Positions 1-8,612 are shown, counted from the first letter of the stretch. The stretch is DNA of 64,000 nt from JAGWRA01 sp963711505 (GCA_963711505.1 CAVQEJ010000006.1:62001-126000), one strand, 5' to 3'. Notes: generated by a model from the letters alone, not told the origin. Translations and numbers: made by a program.

Positions 1-770
1 TGACCAGCGGTACCGACACCCTCGAGGAGGTCGCCTACTTCCTCGATCTCACCGTCCACAGCGACAAGCCGGTCGTCGTCGTCGGGTCGATGCGCAACCC
101 GAGCACGCTCGGCTACGAAGGGGCGGCCAACCTGCTCGACGCCTTCCGGGTCGCCGCCGATCCCGAATCGCGCGGCAAGGGCGTGCTGGTCGTGCTGAAC
201 GACGACATCAACGCCGCGCGCGAGGTCACCAAGACCGACGCGCTCCGGCTCGACACCTTCAGGACGCGCGGATACGGCGTGCTCGGCTACGTCGACCACG
301 ATCGGATCACCTACTACCGGAACGTCATCCGCAAACACACGGCCGGGAGCGAGTTCGACGGTGCCGATCTGACCTATCCGATGCCGCGTGTCGACGTCCT
401 CTGGGTGTACCAGGGGGCGACTGCCGACCTGATCAAGGCGGCCGTGGACCTGGGTGCGAAGGGGATCGTCATGGCGACGGCCGGGGCCGGCGCCACCAGC
501 GGCAACCAGGAGGAGGGGATCGCGTACACCCTGAAGAAAGGCGTCATTGTCGTGATCACCACCCGGACCGGGAGCGGCCGCATCGCCCCACGCAACGGGC
601 CGCGCCAGCCGCCCACCCAGGGTCCGTTCGCCGGCTTGACGATGGCGGAGCTGCATCGGCAGATCGCAGGCGAGGACCTCGCCCCGGTGAAGGCGCGCAT
701 CCTGCTGATGCTGGCGCTGACGAAGACGCACGACCCGGCGGCGATCCAGCGGATGTTCGAGGAATACTGA
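1..770 (+). CDS. L-asparaginase, 3' part (5' end outside window)
   Basis: The gene enters from the left edge in the frame starting at base 3 and gives 255 residues before the TGA stop. It hydrolyses L-asparagine to aspartate and ammonia. The second asparaginase signature (TSGTDTLEE) is at the very start, followed by PVVVVGSMRNP and the substrate-pocket region, and the C-terminal domain is complete. About 70-100 N-terminal residues, including the first catalytic threonine region and any signal peptide, lie outside, so cytoplasmic (type I) and periplasmic (type II) forms cannot be told apart here. A tRNA gene follows 74 bp downstream on the same strand. Confidence 0.93.
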   Translation, partial: TSGTDTLEEVAYFLDLTVHSDKPVVVVGSMRNPSTLGYEGAANLLDAFRVAADPESRGKGVLVVLNDDINAAREVTKTDALRLDTFRTRGYGVLGYVDHDRITYYRNVIRKHTAGSEFDGADLTYPMPRVDVLWVYQGATADLIKAAVDLGAKGIVMATAGAGATSGNQEEGIAYTLKKGVIVVITTRTGSGRIAPRNGPRQPPTQGPFAGLTMAELHRQIAGEDLAPVKARILLMLALTKTHDPAAIQRMFEEY

Positions 771-787
771 TCGCGACAGCCGATCCA

Positions 788-817
788 TTGACCCCTTACC
801 CACCACCCGGCTAAAAT
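788..817 (+). promoter_or_regulatory. sigma70-type promoter of tRNA-Ala
   Basis: TTGACC (788-793), an 18-bp spacer and TAAAAT (812-817) lie just upstream of the tRNA gene; the predicted start is about 20 nt before the tRNA 5' end. Confidence 0.7.
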
Positions 818-844
818 ACTTCTTTGCCCAGCGCGGCAACGAGT

Positions 845-920
845 GGGCCTGTAGCGCAGTTGGGAGCGCGCCTGAATGGCATTCAGGAGGTCACGGGTTC
901 GACTCCCGTCAGGTCCACCA
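845..920 (+). tRNA. tRNA-Ala (anticodon GGC)
   Basis: The 76-nt cloverleaf is complete. The acceptor stem GGGCCTG pairs with CAGGTCC (one G-T), the anticodon stem CCTGA/TCAGG encloses loop ATGGCAT with anticodon GGC at 878-880, the T arm contains GGTTCGACTCC, the discriminator is A and CCA is encoded (918-920). Confidence 0.96.
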
Positions 921-1070
921 TCCTTCCTTCTTCCTCTCAGACCACCCATTCAGCTCCGTGAACCGGTGTCAGGCGCCTCCTGAGATGTGCGCCCTGCCGG
1001 GGTGCTGCACGCTCTCCCTCGACACGCGCCGTCCGCCCTCCGCGACCGTGCTAGAGTCGTCGCATCCGTC

Positions 1071-1856
1071 ATGGACATGCCCGCCATTGCGACCGAAGGC
1101 CTGACACGCCGCTTCGGTGACTTCGTCGCCGTCGACGACGTGAACCTGCGGGTGGCGGCGGGGCAGTTCTTCGGCTTCCTGGGGCCGAACGGCGCCGGCA
1201 AGTCGACGACCATCCGCATGCTGACGGGCCTGTTGGCCCCGACGACCGGGACGATCGAGATTCTCGGACGCGACATGGCGGACCGGCCCGTGGACGTCAA
1301 GCGGCAGATCGGCGTCGTGCCGGAGGGGATGGCGCTGTTCGGCCGGCTGACCGGAGCCGAATACCTGACCTTTGTCGGCCGCATGTACGGCCTCGACCGC
1401 GACACGACGGCGCAGCGGACGGGCGAGCTCCTCGACTTCATGCAGCTGGCCGACGAACCGCGGAAGCTCGTCGCCGACTACTCGCACGGGATGCAGAAGA
1501 AGCTGGCGCTCGCGGCGGCGGTCATTCATGCGCCGCGCGTGCTCTTCCTGGACGAGCCGTTCGAGGGCGTGGACGCCGTCGCCTCGAACACGCTGAAGGC
1601 GATGCTGCAGCGGATGATCGCCCGCGGCGCGACGATCTTCCTGACCTCGCACGTCCTGGAGATCGTCGAGCGCCTCTGCAGCCACGTCGCGATCATCCAT
1701 CAGGGCCGGCTCGTCGCGCAGGGGTCGATCGAAGAGCTGCGCGCCGGCGTCAGCGGCGGGCCGGAGACGGGCGGCACGCTGACGCTCGAACAGATCTTCC
1801 TGCAGATCGTCGGCGGCTCGCGCACCGGCGAGCAGGAGCTCTCGTGGCTCGGCTAG
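1071..1856 (+). CDS. ABC transporter ATP-binding protein
   Basis: This 261-residue nucleotide-binding subunit hydrolyses ATP to drive the membrane protein encoded directly downstream. Walker A GPNGAGKST is at residues 38-46, the ABC signature region reads YSHGMQKKLALAAA (about 140-153), and Walker B VLFLDEPFEG follows; the signature LSGGQ is replaced by SHGMQ, as in many ABC-2 type export ATPases. I chose ATG 1071 because upstream in-frame sequence is arginine-rich and unlike the family; ATG 1077 is possible. The gene overlaps the next start by 13 bp, indicating coupled expression. The exported substrate is unknown. Confidence 0.92.
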   Translation: MDMPAIATEGLTRRFGDFVAVDDVNLRVAAGQFFGFLGPNGAGKSTTIRMLTGLLAPTTGTIEILGRDMADRPVDVKRQIGVVPEGMALFGRLTGAEYLTFVGRMYGLDRDTTAQRTGELLDFMQLADEPRKLVADYSHGMQKKLALAAAVIHAPRVLFLDEPFEGVDAVASNTLKAMLQRMIARGATIFLTSHVLEIVERLCSHVAIIHQGRLVAQGSIEELRAGVSGGPETGGTLTLEQIFLQIVGGSRTGEQELSWLG

Positions 1857-3532
1857 GGCTCGCACCGGAATCGCGCGGACAGTTCGCCGCCCTCGCCCGG
1901 CTCCAGTGGCAGGCCTTCGTCAATACCTCGTTCCGCACGCCCCGGAGCCGTCTCGAGCTGCTCGCCCGCGTTCCCGTGGCGCTCTCGTTCGCGGCCTTCG
2001 GCCTGGGCGGCGGCGTCGGCCTGGGCGTCGGCGCGTGGTACCTGGTGCACGCCGGCCATGCCCGGTATCTCGCCGGGCTGCTGTGGGGGGTCTTCGCATA
2101 CTGGCAGCTGTTCCCGATCGTCGCGACGACGTTCAGCGAGCAGTTCGACTCGTCGCACCTCCTGCGCTTCCCGCTCGATTTCCGTTCGTACGTCCTGGTC
2201 CGTCTGGCCTACGGCCTGTTCGACCCGGTGCCGGCGGTCGGCGGCCTCTGGCTGCTCGGCATCACGATCGGCACGACCGTCGCCCGGCCGCTCCTGCTGC
2301 CCTGGACGCTGCTCGTGCTGCTCGTCTTCGCCGCCTTCAACATCGTGCTGACGCGGGCGGTCTTCTCGTGGACCGAGCGTTGGCTGGCGCAGCGGCGCAC
2401 CCGGGAGATCATCAGCATCGTCCTGTTCCTCTGCTTCATCGCGTTTCAGGCCGTCGGCCCGCTGAGCCGTCGCTTCGGCGGCGCGCCTGCCCGCGATCTG
2501 CGGCCGCTCGTCGCCGGGACGGTCGCCGTGCAACGCTTCCTGCCGCCGGGACTCGCGGGCGGGGCCATTGCGGCAGCGACGCGCGGCGCGCTCCCGCTGG
2601 CGTCGCGGCCGACGCGGCGGGCCTGGTGCTGTTCCTCGGCGTCACGGGCTGGCTGCTCGGGCTGCGGCTGCACGCCGAATACCGCGGCGAGAACCTGGGC
2701 GAGGGCCGGCCCAGGACGGATCCGCCGGGCCGCCCGCGCCACGGTGCGGAAGGGCTGGCCCTCGGGCGGGCTGCCCGGCCCGGTCGCCGCCGTCTTCGAG
2801 AAGGAGATCCGCGGCTTCGTCCGCAGTCCGCCGCTGATGGTCTTCATCCTGGTGATGCCGCTGGTCGTGCTGCTGCCGTTCCTCTTCGGCTTCGGCGGGG
2901 CTGGCGAGCCACGCGACGCCGGGGCGTTCCTCGCGCACACGCCCGACCTGGCGCTCCCCGTCGGCGTGGCCTACGCGCTGGCGCTGCTGACGAATCTGTC
3001 CCACAACTTCCTGGGCGGCGAAGGCGGCGGCGTGCAGTTCCTGTTCGTGTCGCCGGTGCGGTTCCGGACGATCGCGCTCGGCAAGAACCTGGCGTACGCG
3101 GCGATCGTCGCGCTGCAGCTGGTCCTGCTCTGGGTCGTCGTGGCCGTCATGTCCCGGCCGCCGTCGCAGACGATCACGCTGGTGACGCTCGCCGCCCTCC
3201 TCTTCGCCGCTCCGGTGGAGTTCTCGGCCGGCAATCTGCTGTCGGTCTGGTTTCCGAAGCGGGTGGACTATGGGAAGTTCGGCCGGCAGCGGACGTCGGG
3301 GATGACGACGCTGGCCAGCCTCGTCGTGCACGCCGCCGTGTTCGGCGTCGCGGCGCTCGTGATGACGCTCGCCGGATGGTATGCGGGGCTCTGGGCGGCG
3401 GTGCCCGCGCTCCTCGTGCTCGCCGTCGCCACGATGGCGGGCTACCTGTTCCTGCTGTCCCGCCTCGACGGCATCGCGGTCGGCCGGCGCGAGACAATCG
3501 TCACCGAACTGAGCCGGACCGATACGACCTGA
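1844..3532 (+). CDS. ABC-2 type transporter permease (two compensating indels)
   Basis: A polytopic membrane protein of about 562 residues starting at GTG 1844 inside the preceding ATPase gene. Hydrophobic helices run through the N-terminal 220 residues (for example VALSFAAFGLGGGVGLGVG) and through the C-terminal 240, with a cytoplasmic segment reading PVAAVFEKEIRGFVRSP between them, as in large ABC-2 exporters. Between about 2601 and 2720 the given frame turns into Arg/Cys/Trp-rich nonsense, while the +1 frame encodes a convincing helix (LVLFLGVTGWLLGLRLHAEY). One missing G near 2601 and one extra base beside the GATC at 2719 restore a single frame. Probably partners the ATPase above. Confidence 0.85.
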   Translation: MARLGLAPESRGQFAALARLQWQAFVNTSFRTPRSRLELLARVPVALSFAAFGLGGGVGLGVGAWYLVHAGHARYLAGLLWGVFAYWQLFPIVATTFSEQFDSSHLLRFPLDFRSYVLVRLAYGLFDPVPAVGGLWLLGITIGTTVARPLLLPWTLLVLLVFAAFNIVLTRAVFSWTERWLAQRRTREIISIVLFLCFIAFQAVGPLSRRFGGAPARDLRPLVAGTVAVQRFLPPGLAGGAIAAATRGALPLASRPTRRAWCCSSASRAGCSGCGCTPNTAARTWARAGPGRIRRAARATVRKGWPSGGLPGPVAAVFEKEIRGFVRSPPLMVFILVMPLVVLLPFLFGFGGAGEPRDAGAFLAHTPDLALPVGVAYALALLTNLSHNFLGGEGGGVQFLFVSPVRFRTIALGKNLAYAAIVALQLVLLWVVVAVMSRPPSQTITLVTLAALLFAAPVEFSAGNLLSVWFPKRVDYGKFGRQRTSGMTTLASLVVHAAVFGVAALVMTLAGWYAGLWAAVPALLVLAVATMAGYLFLLSRLDGIAVGRRETIVTELSRTDTT

Positions 3533-3576
3533 TCGGTGCCGACGGTGCCGGCATCGTGCCGGTCCGCCTCAGCCGG

Positions 3577-4170
3577 TCACGTCCCCACGAGCCGGGCGTA
3601 GTCCTCGGGCGTGTCGATGTCGACGAACGCCCCCTCATCGTCCACCGGCACGTCGAGCACCTCCGCCGCACGCGCCCGCACCACCGCTTTCGCGCCAACC
3701 GCCGGATCGGCCTGCCGCAGGGCGGCGAACGTCGTCCAATCGAACAGCACCGGATGTCCGTGGCGACCGTCCCGCGCGGGCCGGACGATGGGAGCCTTCG
3801 TGCGCCGGTAGGCGTCGATGATCGCGCGGACCGTGGCGGGGGAGACGAGCGGCATGTCGACCGGGATCACGAGTGCGGCGCTGATGCCGGGCCGGTCGAG
3901 CACGGCGAGCGCCGCCACGAGCGACGACAACTGGCCCTCGTCGTAGTGCAGGTTCCGCACGACGCGCGCCTGCAGTCCGTCCCAATCCATCGCACGGCAC
4001 ACCAGATCGGCCTCGTGCCCGACGACGACCACCAGGTCGTCGGCCCCGGCCTCATCGAACACGCGGACCAGCCGGCCGAGGAACGTCTCCTGCGTGGCGA
4101 GCGGCAGCAGGGGCTTCGGACGTCCCATGCGGGACGAGCGGCCGGCGGCGAGGATGACGGCGGAAATCAT
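3577..4170 (-). CDS. MobA/MocA-like nucleotidyltransferase
   Basis: A 197-residue protein of the NTP-transferase (MobA-like) fold. The nucleotide-binding signature LAAGRSSRMGRPKPLLPL is at residues 7-24, VDMPLVSP supplies the metal-binding aspartate, and GHPVLFD and the VDIDTPEDY C-terminus match molybdenum-cofactor cytidylyl/guanylyltransferases and their relatives. In that family it would attach a nucleotide to molybdopterin cofactor. MoaE and MoaD are encoded about 14 kb away, but no molybdoenzyme is adjacent, so the substrate remains an inference. It converges with the ABC permease gene. Confidence 0.85.
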   Translation of the reverse strand: MISAVILAAGRSSRMGRPKPLLPLATQETFLGRLVRVFDEAGADDLVVVVGHEADLVCRAMDWDGLQARVVRNLHYDEGQLSSLVAALAVLDRPGISAALVIPVDMPLVSPATVRAIIDAYRRTKAPIVRPARDGRHGHPVLFDWTTFAALRQADPAVGAKAVVRARAAEVLDVPVDDEGAFVDIDTPEDYARLVGT

Positions 4171-4411
4171 GGTGCGGCCCCAGGGGCCTGCTCAACGACG
4201 CAGTCTCGACGGCTGCACGACGTGGATCCGATCCTCAGATCCGGACTGGCGGGACGTGCGCTAGAATCGTCCCATATTCACACTTGCGCCGGACGTCGAC
4301 CGGCGCCTTCCCCGCCGGCAGCGCGGTCGTGACAGGTTCAGTCTCCCTCGCGACGCACGTTCGCCGGGGCGGCCCACCCGGTCCCTCCGCATACCGTCTC
4401 CAGGAGGCTGT

Positions 4412-4666
4412 ATGTTCCTGTTCGACCGTCGATTCGAGACCTTCCGGCCCGTGGACACCAGTCCCGCGCCCGACTCCGATTACAGCCTTGTCGTCCTCCG
4501 GCTCGATGATGACGACGACGAAGAGGACGACGAGGAGGATGAGGACGACGACGACGACCTTGACGGGATCGATCGGGACGCCGAGGACGATGACGAGGAC
4601 GACGAAGACGACGACGAGGAGTCCGAAGAGGAGTGGCAGGTGCGCGAATCTGGCACATGCCTCTAA
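4412..4666 (+). CDS. poly-acidic small protein of unknown function
   Basis: An 84-residue protein preceded by a strong Shine-Dalgarno (AGGAGG, 6 nt before ATG). The first 30 residues look like ordinary protein (begins MFLFDRRFETFRPVD); residues 31-75 are almost purely Asp/Glu, encoded by GAC/GAT/GAG/GAA runs. No cysteine pair, signal peptide or known domain is visible. I do not recognise it. Such tails bind cations or basic proteins in other systems, but no function is claimed. The RBS and stable frame argue that it is translated; the low-complexity DNA argues for caution. Confidence 0.6.
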   Translation: MFLFDRRFETFRPVDTSPAPDSDYSLVVLRLDDDDDEEDDEEDEDDDDDLDGIDRDAEDDDEDDEDDDEESEEEWQVRESGTCL

Positions 4667-4679
4667 CTCTGCTGTTCGC

Positions 4680-4709
4680 TTGACTTTCTGGGGTGGAAAT
4701 CCCTACACT
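4680..4709 (+). promoter_or_regulatory. sigma70-type promoter upstream of cold-shock gene leader
   Basis: TTGACT (4680-4685), 18-bp spacer, TACACT (4704-4709). Expected start about 4716, giving a leader of about 270 nt before the cold-shock gene. Confidence 0.6.
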
Positions 4710-4715
4710 TCCCCA

Positions 4716-4988
4716 CGTCTTCAAGCTCAGCACCATGTGGCCCTCGGGCACATCCGGCCGGCGGATCGCCGGACGGGTGATTTCGGGGTCCACGCGGCGC
4801 ACTCGGATGCGCCGTGGATGCGTCGTTTTCAGGGTGGCGAGCGCCGGCACGGCGGCCGGCTCGCCACCAGAGCTCGAGGCCCTGCGCGCGTCGTGAGTCC
4901 GGCATCCTCCGGCCCACGCTCGATAGCGTAAGCCGCCTCGTCCGCCCCTGGGATGTGCTCAGGGGTTTTCGTTACGGAGGACACGGGT
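4716..4988 (+). promoter_or_regulatory. long structured 5' leader with attenuator-like hairpin
   Basis: No plausible CDS lies here. A perfect 10-bp stem GGTGGCGAGC (4833-4842) / GCTCGCCACC (4859-4868) encloses a further GCCGGC/GCCGGC pairing. A second hairpin, CCCCTG (4945-4950) / CAGGGG (4960-4965) followed by TTTT, resembles an intrinsic terminator and sits 10 nt before the cold-shock gene RBS (GGAGG, 4976-4980). Long folded leaders are known for cspA-type genes; control by this leader is inferred. Confidence 0.5.
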
Positions 4989-5195
4989 ATGCCGACGGGC
5001 ACGATTGCACGGCTCCTTATCGACAAAGGCTTCGGCTTCATCCGCGATGAAGGGGGTATCGAGCACTTCTTTCATCGCAGTGCGGTCCGGGGTGCGGTTT
5101 TCGAGCTGTTGCGCGAGGGTCAGCGCGTCGAATTCACCATCGAGGAGTCGGCCAAGGGGCCGCGCGCCGGTGAAGTGCGGCTGATCGAAGGCTAG
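4989..5195 (+). CDS. cold-shock-domain protein
   Basis: A 68-residue single cold-shock domain, the usual length for Csp-type nucleic-acid chaperones. The RNP1-like KGFGFIRDE is near residues 14-22 and the RNP2-like HFFHRSAV about 12 residues later. I chose ATG 4989 because GGAGG lies 8 nt upstream and the product then begins MPTGTIARL, parallel to the second copy at 8329-8532 (MPSGTIKRL); an in-frame upstream extension has no RBS. It is expressed alone, with a strong hairpin after the stop. Confidence 0.9.
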   Translation: MPTGTIARLLIDKGFGFIRDEGGIEHFFHRSAVRGAVFELLREGQRVEFTIEESAKGPRAGEVRLIEG

Positions 5196-5222
5196 AGCCT
5201 AGTCTCTCCGCCTGCGTTGTGC

Positions 5223-5250
5223 GCTCCGGTCCCGGCAACGGGACCGGAGC
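5223..5250 (+). terminator. hairpin downstream of cold-shock gene
   Basis: A perfect 11-bp stem GCTCCGGTCCC / GGGACCGGAGC with a 6-nt loop, 28 nt after the stop. It lacks a clear U-run, so it is either a weak intrinsic terminator or an RNA-end stabiliser. Confidence 0.5.
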
Positions 5251-5546
5251 CGTTCGTTGTCGCTGCGTCGCCCCGCCTGTTCGAGGTTCGGGTCTCGCTC
5301 GCGTTGCTCTTTCGCGTTCGCGACATCTGACTGTTTCCTCGCCTCGAAACTGCCGCTCCACCGCTCGCGACCACTCGAGGTGCCGAACGCCGGTCCCGGG
5401 CAGCGCTGGAACGGCGTCGTCCTGCCGACAGGCGAGCGTGCATCTTCTGCGCGTGCGCCCGGCATCCGGAGACCCGCCTGAGGCGTGACCGCTCCGCGTC
5501 CGTCCCCCCCGCCGTGGACTAAGATGACTGGGACACGACGGTTGAT
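5251..5546. other. gene-free interval before tRNA-Sec
   Basis: I see no ORF with protein-like composition, no RNA gene and no repeat. A TAAGAT at 5520-5525 could be the -10 of the tRNA-Sec promoter, but no well-spaced -35 is visible. Confidence 0.5.
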
Positions 5547-5643
5547 GGAAGCGAACGGGGCCCGGTGGCCCTCCCGGTCTTCAAAATCGGTCGCTCCCCG
5601 CTGACGCGGGGGGGCTGGGTTCGACTCCCAGGCGCTTCCGCCA
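5547..5643 (+). tRNA. selC: tRNA-Sec (anticodon TCA)
   Basis: A 97-nt tRNA with the unusual length and long variable arm of bacterial selenocysteine tRNAs. The acceptor GGAAGCG pairs with CGCTTCC, the discriminator is G followed by encoded CCA, the anticodon arm CCGGT-CTTCAAA-ATCGG carries anticodon TCA (5580-5582), the long arm pairs CTCCCCGC/GCGGGG, and the T arm contains GGTTCGACTCCCA. It decodes UGA as selenocysteine together with SelA/SelB, which are not in this window. Confidence 0.93.
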
Positions 5644-5686
5644 CTGCCCCTGGCCGGCTCCAGGCTGTCTCAGTCCCAGGCAGACC

Positions 5687-7429
5687 TCACGCCCGCGCGG
5701 TGAACTCCCGAAGCACGAATCGGCTCGCACCGAGCGCAACGACGACGAGCAGGACAATCGCGAGCATCGGCGCGTGCCAGTAATCGCCGAGGTAATGAAT
5801 CCCGGCATCCGCCTTGAGATTCCAGTTCGGTGTCCGGGCCCATGCCTGGCCCGCCTCGAACCAGACTTCCAGCGCAATCCCGAGCCCGAGATCGAGGACG
5901 GCACCGACCGCCCAGAGGCGCATCACCGAGCCCGGCAGGTGTCGGAGGCGCGTCGCAAGGAACGCCAATCCGAGATAGGTGATCGGTTGCAGGGCGATCT
6001 GGGCCAGCCCCGCCTGGTCCCGGTCCCCGTGCACGAGCACGCCAAACGCCCAGAGCGAGAGCACGAACCACAACCAGAACGCCCGTTCGCGTGCCGGCGC
6101 GCGACGCAGTGCCGCCGCGCGCCAGCACGAGCACGAGCACTCCATTGACCAGTCCCATGGAAAAGATCGCGTTACCCTGATAGAGCGTGAAGGGTTATCC
6201 GCCGCCACTCTCAATGGCGTTGCGTCAGACGGATAGCCGCCATACCCCTGAAAGCGATGGGGAACAAATGTGTCCCGCAGATTGAGAAGACGAGTCGTCA
6301 TCTGCTCCGCGGCCGAAGCCGGCACGGTCCCCTCGAGACTCGGATTCTGCAGAAGTCCCGCTCGCACACCGTACGTATTGACGCAATAGCCGGCCCAGAA
6401 CAGGACGAGCAGCAGTGCGGGAACGATGACGGCCACGGCTCCCGCCAGATTCTGACCGCGACGGCGCCGTCCCACGGCCAGATAGTGAACGCCGACGAGA
6501 ATGGCGCACGGCGCGGCCGAATAGTGGGTGATCGTGGCCGCGGCCAGCGCAAGGAATGCGGCGCCAATCCTCAGGCGGTCCCGCCTCCTCCAGCCGATCA
6601 CGTAGAGCGCCACGCCGAGCAGGACGAAGAACGCCGTGAACGCCTTCGTCCAGGCATACGTCGTGTTCATGAAGAACACCGGGTTGGCACCGAGCAACAC
6701 CGCGATCGTCCACGGGTCCGCCGGACGACCGTTTCGCCTGAACAGCCGGCTCACGAGACAAGCGGAAACGAACAGCAGGAGGTTCAGCAACGAGAAGAGA
6801 ATCTGGTACGACCAGAACGTGAATCCGACCTGCCCCAGGACGTCAGCGGCGACCACGTTCATCAACGGAGGCCTGACGGGCAGGAGATACCTGCCGATGT
6901 ACAGGAATCCGAGGGGCAACGGCTCGATGAAGTTCCCGGTCCGCTGGTAGTGCTCGAGCCAATCGCAACACCAGTCTCCACCGCCGTACTGCCGGATGAG
7001 CACGAGGAGCAGCAGCGTCCAGACCGTGAGTCCCGCGAAGGCCCAGGCGCTACGGCGGACCGTGGGATGGCGCCAGAGCCTCCGCAGATCCGACCAACCC
7101 GCCACCGTGAGGGCGGCGGCGCCCGCCGTGATGGCAACGTCCACCCAGCCTGGAACGCCAAGCCAGTAGGCGCCGAATGATGCGATGAACAGCAGCGTGA
7201 ACGAGAGACCGATCGACGCCGCCAGTGCTTCGAGAGGTGACCACCGGAACTTCCGGACGACGAACCAGCCCGGCCCGAAGCCGACGAGAGCGGTCAGAAC
7301 GACAATCGCGAGGAAACGGGCCGCTGCCATCCCGGCCGACGCGACCGACACCGCCCCTGAGGCGATCGCGAAGACGGAGAAGATCGCGCCTCCGGCGAGC
7401 CATGGGACGGCAGGTGTGAAGGAGCTCAT
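5687..7429 (-). CDS. polytopic membrane protein, GT39/GT-C glycosyltransferase-like (two indels)
   Basis: About 580 residues with ten or more hydrophobic helices. The layout (N-terminal helices, a large loop after helix one or two with conserved-looking aromatic residues, many short helices) resembles GT-C lipid-linked sugar transferases (GT39/ArnT-like), but I cannot identify a donor or acceptor. ATG 7429 was chosen because the protein-like sequence starts MSSFTPAVPW; upstream residues are Arg/Ser-rich. Around 6115-6195 the given frame is garbled, while the neighbouring frame encodes a helix (IFSMGLVNGVLVLVLA). A missing A near 6190 and one extra base near 6115 restore one frame. It is convergent with tRNA-Sec. 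Confidence 0.7.
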   Translation of the reverse strand: MSSFTPAVPWLAGGAIFSVFAIASGAVSVASAGMAAARFLAIVVLTALVGFGPGWFVVRKFRWSPLEALAASIGLSFTLLFIASFGAYWLGVPGWVDVAITAGAAALTVAGWSDLRRLWRHPTVRRSAWAFAGLTVWTLLLLVLIRQYGGGDWCCDWLEHYQRTGNFIEPLPLGFLYIGRYLLPVRPPLMNVVAADVLGQVGFTFWSYQILFSLLNLLLFVSACLVSRLFRRNGRPADPWTIAVLLGANPVFFMNTTYAWTKAFTAFFVLLGVALYVIGWRRRDRLRIGAAFLALAAATITHYSAAPCAILVGVHYLAVGRRRRGQNLAGAVAVIVPALLLVLFWAGYCVNTYGVRAGLLQNPSLEGTVPASAAEQMTTRLLNLRDTFVPHRFQGYGGYPSDATPLRVAADNPSRSIRVTRSFPWDWSMECSCSCWRAAALRRAPARERAFWLWFVLSLWAFGVLVHGDRDQAGLAQIALQPITYLGLAFLATRLRHLPGSVMRLWAVGAVLDLGLGIALEVWFEAGQAWARTPNWNLKADAGIHYLGDYWHAPMLAIVLLVVVALGASRFVLREFTARA

Positions 7430-7593
7430 GCGGGTCCCGATCCTAACACGGGCACCTGGCGTCGCCGGCTCATGGCTCGAACGGCAGCGCCGTGTATGAC
7501 AGGCGGAATCCCGCGACGGCGACACGATTCCGGCGACAGAGCGATCCGGCGAACTCTCGGATCGAGGGCGGGACGGTTCTCGGCCGATCTGGT

Positions 7594-8332
7594 TCAGCGA
7601 TCGAGCAGGCGCAGGAAGGTCGAGGCGTCCGACAGGTCGGGCAACACGAGGTCGGGCCCGCACGCCGTGAGGAGATCGACATCGTGCGAGCCGGTGGCGA
7701 CGGCGACCACGCGGGCGCCGCCCGCTCGCGCGCAGGCGACATCGAGCGGCGTGTCGCCGACGATCAGCAGGTCGCCTGGCGTCACGTGCGGCAGGCCGCG
7801 GGCGCGCGTCCGCTCGAGCGCGACCGGCACCAGCGCGTTGCGGTCCGCCCCTTCGTCGCCGAAGGCCCCGAACCCGAAGTACCGCCAGAGGTCGAAGTGC
7901 TCGAGCTTGATCCGCGCGGCGGCCTCGTAGTTGCCGGTGAGCAGGCCGAGGGTGACGTCGTGGCGCGCCCGCAGCGTGTCGAGCAGTTCCCGGACGCCTG
8001 GCATCACGCCGTGACGCGGCCCGCCGATCGGTACCTCACGGCGCAGGTGCTCGTAGGTACCGCGCCTTGAAGCGGTCGTGGAGGGCCGGCTCCAGCACGA
8101 CGCCGGCGCGCGCCGCCGCGTCGGTGAGAATCAGCGGATCGGTGCGGCCGGGCATCGGCACGCCGCGAAACGCATCGGGAACGGCGAACAGTTCCTCGAA
8201 GGCCTGCGTCATGGCCCGGCCGCCCGCGCCGCCGGTCAGCACCAGGGTGCCGTCGATGTCGAACAGAATCACGTTCGTCGCCCGGGCCGCCGCAGGTGTG
8301 GCCGGCCGCCCGGCATCGAACGTCGGGCTCAT
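7594..8332 (-). CDS. HAD-family phosphatase, phosphoglycolate phosphatase-like (frameshift)
   Basis: A HAD hydrolase of about 245 residues once one extra base is removed. Motif I FDIDGTLV, motif II GLLTGNY and motif IV VGDTPLDV are visible; the insertion between motif I and the middle of the cap falls at the GTAC at 8057-8060 (given frame ends YLRAPAP; corrected frame reads RYYEHLRREVP). The family dephosphorylates small phosphometabolites; the substrate is unknown. The start ATG 8332 overlaps the stop of the upstream cold-shock gene as ATGA, so the two are translationally coupled. Confidence 0.85.
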
Positions 8333-8532
8333 GCTTCTGCCCGCACGTTGCCCGCGCGAGGGCCCTTCGGCGACGGTTCCTCGTCGAACGCCACCCGCTG
8401 CCCTTCCGCGAGCCGGTCGAACTCGCCGTCTGTCACGGCGCTCTGGTGAAAGAACCACTCCTGCCCGCCATCGTCACGGATGAATCCGAATCCCCGATCG
8501 CGAACGAGACGCTTGATCGTTCCGCTTGGCAT
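8329..8532 (-). CDS. cold-shock-domain protein, second copy
   Basis: A 67-residue single cold-shock domain with RGFGFIRDD and WFFHQSAV RNA-binding motifs, clearly paralogous to the gene at 4989-5195. ATG 8532 was chosen for the AAGGGAG ribosome site and the matching N-terminus (MPSGTIKRL). It is the first gene of a two-gene unit with the HAD phosphatase. Confidence 0.9.
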   Translation of the reverse strand: MPSGTIKRLVRDRGFGFIRDDGGQEWFFHQSAVTDGEFDRLAEGQRVAFDEEPSPKGPRAGNVRAEA

Positions 8533-8582
8533 CCGCCTACTCCCTTGCTGCAACCGAACGTCGTGCCCGGCCTGTCCTCTCA

Positions 8583-8612
8583 ATTGTGATTCCAGCCCGT
8601 ATCTCACTGCAA
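8583..8612 (-). promoter_or_regulatory. possible promoter of cold-shock/HAD unit
   Basis: On the minus strand TTGCAG (8612-8607), 18-bp spacer and CACAAT (8588-8583). Only a moderate match to consensus. Confidence 0.35.

Noticed and set aside
1906..4332. 808-residue frame through the ABC permease and MobA-like region
   Set aside because: Arg/Ala/Pro-rich; real only over a short stretch where the permease frame has slipped.
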